64,000 bases of DNA from GAS188 sp963794475 (GTDB taxonomy: Bacteria > Pseudomonadota > Alphaproteobacteria > Rhizobiales > Beijerinckiaceae). This document shows, in pieces, positions 59,039-64,000 of this stretch (positions are counted from its first letter, which is position 1; each line of letters opens with the position of its first letter). Both the position numbers and the translations under genes were made by a program. Where the stretch lies: NCBI GenBank assembly GCA_963794475.1, contig CAWCDW010000002.1, positions 186,001-250,000 on the forward strand, in the 5' to 3' direction. The notes beneath the pieces are model-generated. The model had not been told where the DNA came from. It saw nothing but the letters and a program-made list of their open reading frames with translations, and did not search any database.

Positions 59039-59085
59039 TATTTGTGCAGCGCACAAATACCACTTGACTTTATTGTGCGCCGCAC
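59039..59085 (+). promoter_or_regulatory. Palindromic operator pair and -35 box of the phasin gene
   Basis: TATTTGTGC and GCACAAATA form a perfect nine-base inverted repeat around AGC (59039-59059). TTGACT (59064-59069) is a good -35 box just downstream. A second, shorter copy, GTGC-GCC-GCAC, lies at 59075-59085, with its centre 31 bases from the first. TGC-rich palindromes around phasin promoters are known binding sites for the PhaR repressor; assigning PhaR here is inference. Confidence 0.5.
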
Positions 59086-59171
59086 CTAAATACGGCTCAT
59101 GGCGCGAGGTGGGGCGTCAGCGCCACGCCACTTGATCAACCCCACTCGGTGGGCATGGAAAGGATCGAACG

Positions 59172-59516
59172 ATGTTTGCGCAATATGAAGACTTCCAGAA
59201 GTTCGGAAAGCAAGGCATGGACGTCGCCCTCAAGAACTTCGGCACGATGTCGAAGAGCTTCCAGGCGATCGCCGTCGAGGTCGCCGATTTCTCCAAGAAG
59301 CAGTTCGAGGCGAGTTCTGCCGCTTTCGAGAAGCTCGTCGGCGTGAAGACGCTCGACAAGGCTGTCGAGGTTCAGGCTGATTACGCCAAGCAGTCCTTCG
59401 AGGGCCTGGTTGCTCATTCGACCAAGGTCGGCCAGCTCGTCAGCAACTTCGCCAAGGAAGCCGTGAAGCCGGTCGAAAGCACGATCGCTCAGGCGACTTC
59501 GAAGTCCGGCCGATAA
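59172..59516 (+). CDS. phaP: Phasin family protein
   Basis: The 114-residue protein begins MFAQYEDFQKFGKQGMDVALKNFGTM and has the amphipathic phasin blocks SFQAIAVEVADFSKKQFEASSAAFEKL and QADYAKQSFEGLVAHSTKVGQL. It would coat polyhydroxyalkanoate granules. AAAGGATC lies upstream of the ATG, the promoter region carries palindromes, and a strong terminator follows, so it is a single-gene unit. Confidence 0.9.
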   Translation: MFAQYEDFQKFGKQGMDVALKNFGTMSKSFQAIAVEVADFSKKQFEASSAAFEKLVGVKTLDKAVEVQADYAKQSFEGLVAHSTKVGQLVSNFAKEAVKPVESTIAQATSKSGR

Positions 59517-59548
59517 GCTTTTCTTTCTCGCTTCAACATGTGACGAAG

Positions 59549-59573
59549 AGCCCGGCCTCGCGCCGGGCTTTTT
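59549..59573 (+). terminator. Rho-independent terminator after the phasin gene
   Basis: AGCCCGGC and GCCGGGCT form an eight-base-pair stem around CTCGC and are followed by four T residues. It lies about 33 bases after the phasin stop. Downstream to 59873 there is no other recognisable gene. Confidence 0.8.
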
Positions 59574-59873
59574 CGTGTGAGCTGCGCAATGAGGTGAGAG
59601 GTGAGCTCGACCCGGTGACACGCCCGATCGAGACGTGTCACTAAAAGGGGTAGAAAGCGCCGTTCGCGCTCCACCCATTTTTAACGTGAATATCAATCAG
59701 CCGTAATCCCGTCTCTTTCGCATGGCTCACTCTTTGCATTGAATGGTGCAATAGCGGCACGATGAGCGGCGATGGGACTGGCGAAACAATTCTCGCTGTC
59801 TTAAGTTCTCAAACGAGCGGCACGGCCGCCATCGCGCTTTAGAAATGAATCCGCAGGGAGCGGGCACGACACG
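59574..59873. other. Intergenic stretch before clpS
   Basis: About 300 bases after the phasin terminator hold no gene that I can support. An AT-rich patch near 59675-59700 may carry the clpS promoter, but no -35/-10 pair is convincing. Confidence 0.4.
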
Positions 59874-60260
59874 ATGCGTTCAACCTTCCACCCGCTACTC
59901 GACGCGGCGAGGCCCATGCGGGCCGCGAATGGCCCGTCGAGAAGCAATGGGGAAGGCGGCAGTGGCGCCGGCACGGCCGTCGTCACCAAGACGAAGCCGC
60001 GCGTCAAGCGTCCGAACATGTACCGTGTTCTTCTGCTCAATGACGACTACACGCCGATGGAGTTCGTCGTGCATGTGCTCATTCGCTTCTTCAACAAGAA
60101 CCAGGAAGACGCAACCCGCATTATGCTGCACGTGCATCAGAACGGAGTCGGGGAGTGCGGCGTTTACACTTACGAGATCGCCGAGACCAAGGTGACGCAG
60201 GTGATGGATTTCGCGCGCAAGCATCAGCATCCGCTTCAATGCGTCATGGAAAAGAAATAG
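59874..60260 (+). CDS. clpS: ATP-dependent Clp protease adaptor ClpS
   Basis: The 128-residue protein has a long, probably flexible N-terminal region and the ClpS core PNMYRVLLLNDDYTPMEFVVHVLIRFF, HVHQNGVGECGVYTYEIAETKV and a C-terminal LQCVMEKK. The core binds N-end-rule residues and delivers substrates to ClpA, encoded 13 bases downstream. The GGGAG upstream of the ATG is about 14 bases away, so a start a few codons in is possible. Confidence 0.95.
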   Translation: MRSTFHPLLDAARPMRAANGPSRSNGEGGSGAGTAVVTKTKPRVKRPNMYRVLLLNDDYTPMEFVVHVLIRFFNKNQEDATRIMLHVHQNGVGECGVYTYEIAETKVTQVMDFARKHQHPLQCVMEKK

Positions 60261-60273
60261 CCGGGAGCCGCAA

Positions 60274-62811
60274 TTGCCCTCATTCTCGCGCAACCTCGAA
60301 CAGGCCCTGCATCGCGCGCTCGCCCTCGCCAATGAGCGGCGGCACGAATACGCGACGCTCGAGCACCTCCTTTTGGCTCTCGTCGATGATCAGGACGCTG
60401 CGGCCGTCATGCGCGCCTGCAATGTCGATCTCGAGCAGCTCAAAGCCAATCTCACCGATTATGTCGACACCGAGCTGAAGAACCTTGCAGGCTCGGGCCG
60501 CGAGGAATCGAAGCCGACCGCCGGCTTCCAGCGCGTCATCCAGCGGGCGATGATCCATGTGCAATCCTCCGGCCGCGAGGAGGTGACCGGCGCCAATGTG
60601 CTCGTGGCGATCTTCGCCGAGCGCGAAAGCCACGCTGCTTATTTTCTGCAAGAGCAGGATATGACGCGCTATGACGCCGTGAACTACATCAGCCATGGGA
60701 TCGCCAAGCGCGCGGGCGCGAGCAATTCCCGTCCGCCCAAAGGCGCCGATCAAGAGCGGGAGGACCGCGGCGAGACTGGCGGCGGCGAGGCCAAGGAGGG
60801 CCGCGCGAAGAAAAACGAGGCGCTTCAGGCCTATTGCGTCAACCTCAACAAGAAAGCGACCGACGGCAAGATCGATCCTTTGATCGGCCGCGAGCTCGAG
60901 GTGCAACGCACCATTCAAGTCCTCTGCCGGAGGCAGAAGAACAACCCGCTTCTCGTCGGCGACCCGGGCGTGGGCAAAACCGCGATAGCCGAGGGCCTCG
61001 CGCGCAAGATCGTACGCGGCGAGGTTCCCGAAGTGCTCCGCGACGCCACCGTCTTCTCGCTCGACATGGGGACGCTTCTCGCCGGCACGCGCTACCGCGG
61101 CGATTTCGAGGAACGCCTCAAGCAGGTCATCAAGGAGATCGAAGCCCATCCCAAGGCAATCATGTTCATCGACGAGATCCATACGGTGATCGGCGCCGGC
61201 GCCACCTCCGGCGGCGCGATGGATGCCTCGAATTTATTGAAGCCCGCGCTCGCCGCCGGAACACTACGCTGCATCGGCTCGACCACTTACAAGGAATATC
61301 GCCAGTATTTCGAGAAGGACCGCGCGCTTGTGCGCCGCTTCCAGAAGATCGATGTGAACGAGCCCTCGGTGCCGGACACGATCGCGATTTTGCGTGGCCT
61401 CAAGCCCTACTTCGAGGAGTTCCACAGGCTGCGCTACACCAACGAGGCGGTGAAGGCGGCCGTCGAGCTCTCGGCCAAATACATCCACGACCGCAAGCTC
61501 CCCGACAAGGCCATCGATGTGATCGACGAGACCGGGGCCTCGCAGATGCTGGTCGCCGAGAATCGCCGCAAGAAGACGATCGGCGTCAAGGAGATCGAGC
61601 AGACCATCGCGACCATGGCGCGCATCCCGCCGAAGACCGTGTCCAAGGATGACGCCGAGGTGCTGCGCAACCTCAAGGAGACGCTGGAGCGCGTCGTCTA
61701 TGGCCAGGACAACGCGATCACGGCACTCTCTTCATCCATCAAGCTGGCGCGCGCCGGCTTGCGCGACCCCGAGAAGCCGATCGGCGCCTATCTTTTCGCG
61801 GGACCGACCGGCGTCGGCAAGACCGAGGTCGCGCGCCAGCTCTCAGCGAGCCTCGGCGTCGAGCTCATCCGCTTCGACATGTCGGAATACATGGAGCGCC
61901 ACACGGTGTCGCGCCTCATCGGCGCGCCGCCCGGTTATGTGGGCTTCGATCAGGGCGGGCTTCTCACGGACGGCGTCGATCAGCATCCCCATTGCGTGCT
62001 GCTGCTCGACGAGATCGAGAAGGCTCACCCCGATCTTTTCAACATCCTGTTGCAGATCATGGATCACGGCAAGCTCACCGATCACAACGGCAAGCAGATC
62101 GATTTCCGCAACGTGATCTTGATCATGACGACGAATGCCGGCGCGGCCGATCTCGCGAAGCAGGCATTCGGCTTCACGCGCACGAAGCGCGAAGGGGATG
62201 ATCATGAGGCGATCAACCGCCTCTTCGCGCCCGAATTCCGCAACCGGCTCGACGCCGTCATCTCCTTCGGGCACCTGCCGAAGGAGGTCGTGGCCAAGGT
62301 CGTCGATAAATTCGTTCTTCAGCTCGAAGCCCAGCTCGCCGACCGCAACGTCACGATCGAGCTTTCGGACGAGGCTCGCGCCTGGCTCGTCGAGCATGGC
62401 TATGACGAAACCATGGGAGCAAGGCCCATGGCCCGCCTCATCCAGGCGACCATCAAGACGCCACTTGCCGACGAGGTGTTGTTCGGCAAGCTCAAGGGCG
62501 GCGGCGCGGTGCGCGTCGTCGTCCTCAAGGACGAGGAGGCGGCAAAGGAAGGCAGGGTCAAGGAAAAGCTCGGCTTCGAATTTCCGGAGGGTCCCGTCGC
62601 GCCCAAGCCCGAGAAGGAAATCGAGCAAGCGGCCAAGCGCGCAAAGCGCAAGCCCCGCTCGGGCGGCGGATCGGGCGCGCCCCGCACCTCCTCCTCGCGG
62701 CGGCGCGGCAAGCTCAAAGGCTTTTTCGGGGGGCCGGATGGCGGCGATCTCGACGAATTGGCGAAGCCCGTCGTGCGCACCGTGCCGAAGGTGCCGCTCG
62801 CGAAAGAGTGA
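60274..62811 (+). CDS. clpA: ATP-dependent Clp protease ATP-binding subunit ClpA
   Basis: The 845-residue AAA+ unfoldase starts at a TTG behind GGGAG, 13 bases after clpS. It has an N-terminal Clp_N domain (SRNLEQALHRALALANERRHEYATLEHLLLAL), Walker A GDPGVGKT at about 229 and a second GPTGVGKT at about 509, with FIDEIH and LLDEIEKAHPDL Walker B regions. The C-terminal tail is rich in Lys and Arg. Partner protease ClpP is not in this window. Confidence 0.97.
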   Translation: MPSFSRNLEQALHRALALANERRHEYATLEHLLLALVDDQDAAAVMRACNVDLEQLKANLTDYVDTELKNLAGSGREESKPTAGFQRVIQRAMIHVQSSGREEVTGANVLVAIFAERESHAAYFLQEQDMTRYDAVNYISHGIAKRAGASNSRPPKGADQEREDRGETGGGEAKEGRAKKNEALQAYCVNLNKKATDGKIDPLIGRELEVQRTIQVLCRRQKNNPLLVGDPGVGKTAIAEGLARKIVRGEVPEVLRDATVFSLDMGTLLAGTRYRGDFEERLKQVIKEIEAHPKAIMFIDEIHTVIGAGATSGGAMDASNLLKPALAAGTLRCIGSTTYKEYRQYFEKDRALVRRFQKIDVNEPSVPDTIAILRGLKPYFEEFHRLRYTNEAVKAAVELSAKYIHDRKLPDKAIDVIDETGASQMLVAENRRKKTIGVKEIEQTIATMARIPPKTVSKDDAEVLRNLKETLERVVYGQDNAITALSSSIKLARAGLRDPEKPIGAYLFAGPTGVGKTEVARQLSASLGVELIRFDMSEYMERHTVSRLIGAPPGYVGFDQGGLLTDGVDQHPHCVLLLDEIEKAHPDLFNILLQIMDHGKLTDHNGKQIDFRNVILIMTTNAGAADLAKQAFGFTRTKREGDDHEAINRLFAPEFRNRLDAVISFGHLPKEVVAKVVDKFVLQLEAQLADRNVTIELSDEARAWLVEHGYDETMGARPMARLIQATIKTPLADEVLFGKLKGGGAVRVVVLKDEEAAKEGRVKEKLGFEFPEGPVAPKPEKEIEQAAKRAKRKPRSGGGSGAPRTSSSRRRGKLKGFFGGPDGGDLDELAKPVVRTVPKVPLAKE

Positions 62812-62825
62812 GGAGGCGAATAAGC

Positions 62826-62904
62826 GAGTAGCGAGTAGAATAGAGTTCCATCGCCTCTCCGCTTACTGCTCGCCTCTCCGCTTACTACTCGGTCCTCGCT
62901 ACTC
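62826..62904. repeat. Inverted and tandem repeats between clpA and pccB
   Basis: GAGTAGCGAG (62826-62835) is exactly complementary to CTCGCTACTC (62895-62904). Between them CGCCTCTCCGCTTACT is present twice in tandem (about 62852-62885), differing at the next base. The block lies between two convergent genes and can form a hairpin; it could serve as a bidirectional terminator. Confidence 0.5.
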
Positions 62905-62907
62905 CCG

Positions 62908-64000
62908 TCACAACGGAATATTGTCGTGCTTCTTGCGCGGCCGTTCCACCTGCTTCGTCCGCAGCATGGCAAGTGCGCGCACGATGCGGCGCCGGGTCGA
63001 GTGCGGCATGATCACCTCATCGATATAGCCGCGCTCGGCGGCGACGAAGGGCGAAAGGAAACGCTCCTCATATTCCTTGGTGCGCTTGGCGATCTTCTCA
63101 GGGTCCCCGATATCCGAGCGGAAGATGATCTCGACAGCTCCTTTGGCGCCCATCACCGCGATCTGGGCGGTCGGCCAGGCATAATTGATGTCGGCGCCGA
63201 TGTGCTTCGATGCCATGACGTCGTAGGCGCCGCCGAAGGCCTTGCGCGTGATCACGGTCACGAGCGGCACCGTCGCTTGCGAATAGGCGAAGAGCAGCTT
63301 CGCGCCATGCTTGATGAGGCCGCCATATTCCTGCGCCGTGCCCGGGAGGAAGCCCGGAACATCCACGAAGGTCACGATGGGAATCTCGAAGGCATCGCAG
63401 AAGCGCACGAATCGAGCGGCCTTTCGCGAGGCATCCGCGTCGAGGACGCCGGCCAGCACCATCGGCTGGTTGGCGATGAACCCCGTGCTGCGCCCCGCCA
63501 TACGGCCAAAGCCTGTGATGATGTTCTTGGCGAAACTTTCCTGGATCTCGAAGAAATCGCCCTCGTCGACGATCTTTAAGATCAGCTCCTTGATGTCGTA
63601 AGGCTTGTTGGGATTTTCGGGCACAAGGGTATCGAGCGCGGGATCCGTCCTTTCGAGAGGGTCGTTCGCCGGCCATTCGGGCGGACCCGCCGAATTATTG
63701 GCCGGGAGGAAATCGAGAAGCCGCCGCACCTGCAAAATAGCCTCGACATCGTTGTCGTAGGCGCCATCAGCGATCGAGGATCGCGTCGTGTGCACCTTCG
63801 CGCCGCCGAGTTCATCGGCGGTCACCACCTCATTGGTCACGGTTTTCACCACGTCGGGACCGGTGACGAACATGTAGCTCGTGTCGCGCACCATGAAGAT
63901 GAAGTCCGTCATGGCCGGCGAGTAGACATCGCCTCCGGCGCAAGGCCCCATGATCACGGACACCTGCGGAATGACGCCCGAAGCGATCACGTTTCTTTTG
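62908..64000 (-). CDS. pccB: Propionyl-CoA carboxylase beta chain (3' part, cut by the window edge)
   Basis: Only the C-terminal two thirds (about 364 residues) are present; the frame runs to the right edge through RNVIASGVIPQVSVIMGPCAGG. The carboxyltransferase blocks GGDVYSPAMTDFIFMV, SIADGAYDND, the second-half AGVLDADASRKAARFVRFCDAFEIPIVTFVDVPGFLPG and GAYDVMASKHIGADINYAWPTAQIAVMGAKGAVEI identify a biotin-dependent acyl-CoA carboxylase beta chain of the propionyl type. It ends in KKHDNIPL, the usual PccB tail. It converges with clpA. Confidence 0.94.
   Translation of the reverse strand, partial: KRNVIASGVIPQVSVIMGPCAGGDVYSPAMTDFIFMVRDTSYMFVTGPDVVKTVTNEVVTADELGGAKVHTTRSSIADGAYDNDVEAILQVRRLLDFLPANNSAGPPEWPANDPLERTDPALDTLVPENPNKPYDIKELILKIVDEGDFFEIQESFAKNIITGFGRMAGRSTGFIANQPMVLAGVLDADASRKAARFVRFCDAFEIPIVTFVDVPGFLPGTAQEYGGLIKHGAKLLFAYSQATVPLVTVITRKAFGGAYDVMASKHIGADINYAWPTAQIAVMGAKGAVEIIFRSDIGDPEKIAKRTKEYEERFLSPFVAAERGYIDEVIMPHSTRRRIVRALAMLRTKQVERPRKKHDNIPL

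Overview
The window is a gene-dense, high-GC stretch of an alphaproteobacterial chromosome, most likely from the order Hyphomicrobiales (Rhizobiales). The placement rests on an AapJ-type amino-acid binding protein, a class I lysyl-tRNA synthetase, a FYDLN-acid protein, DUF1489, DUF6460 and DUF952 proteins, a short phasin with a palindromic promoter, and a ClpS-ClpA pair. I see no rRNA, CRISPR array, phage gene or insertion sequence, and only one tRNA (Ala, GGC).

Region 1 (1-1.5 kb) holds the 3' end of an aapJ-like gene and two small hypothetical genes. Region 2 (1.5-28.6 kb) is a catabolic and uptake island built as two divergent arms from about 8.0-8.2 kb. The minus arm reads: peptide-type ABC binding protein, two permeases, two ATPases, Rieske oxygenase. 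The plus arm reads: class III aminotransferase, 2-oxoglutarate/Fe(II) oxygenase, polar amino-acid ABC transporter, enoyl-CoA hydratase, complete spermidine/putrescine-type ABC transporter, NDP-forming acyl-CoA synthetase, second enoyl-CoA hydratase, two FAD/GcvT fusion demethylases of the dimethylglycine/sarcosine dehydrogenase type, MFS exporter. Together this looks like uptake and stepwise oxidative N-demethylation of a methylated nitrogen compound, then deamination and CoA-dependent breakdown of the carbon skeleton. The substrate is not known.

Region 3 (28.6-39 kb) carries tRNA-Ala, small conserved proteins, two tandem secreted paralogues, lutB-lutC, an ATP-dependent DNA ligase, an orphan LuxR-type response regulator, a nucleotidyltransferase and pyrD. 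Region 4 (39-54 kb) has a 58-residue lysine-rich histone-like protein, class I LysRS, pgi coupled to an orphan binding protein, dnaE, a possible 32-residue membrane peptide with its own promoter, DUF1489 and DUF202 proteins, a serine-hydrolase-fold esterase, pyrG, a membrane nucleotide cyclase and secG. Region 5 (54-64 kb) has a sugar-nucleotide epimerase, HIT and J-domain proteins, a SPOR-tailed D,D-carboxypeptidase, a phasin, clpS-clpA and the 3' part of pccB.

Three genes are broken as sequenced: the peptide-type binding protein (two shifts), the polar amino-acid permease (one) and the DNA ligase (one). Each shift is mended by removing exactly one base. This points either to assembly errors or to recent gene decay, and should be settled before any of the three is called a pseudogene.
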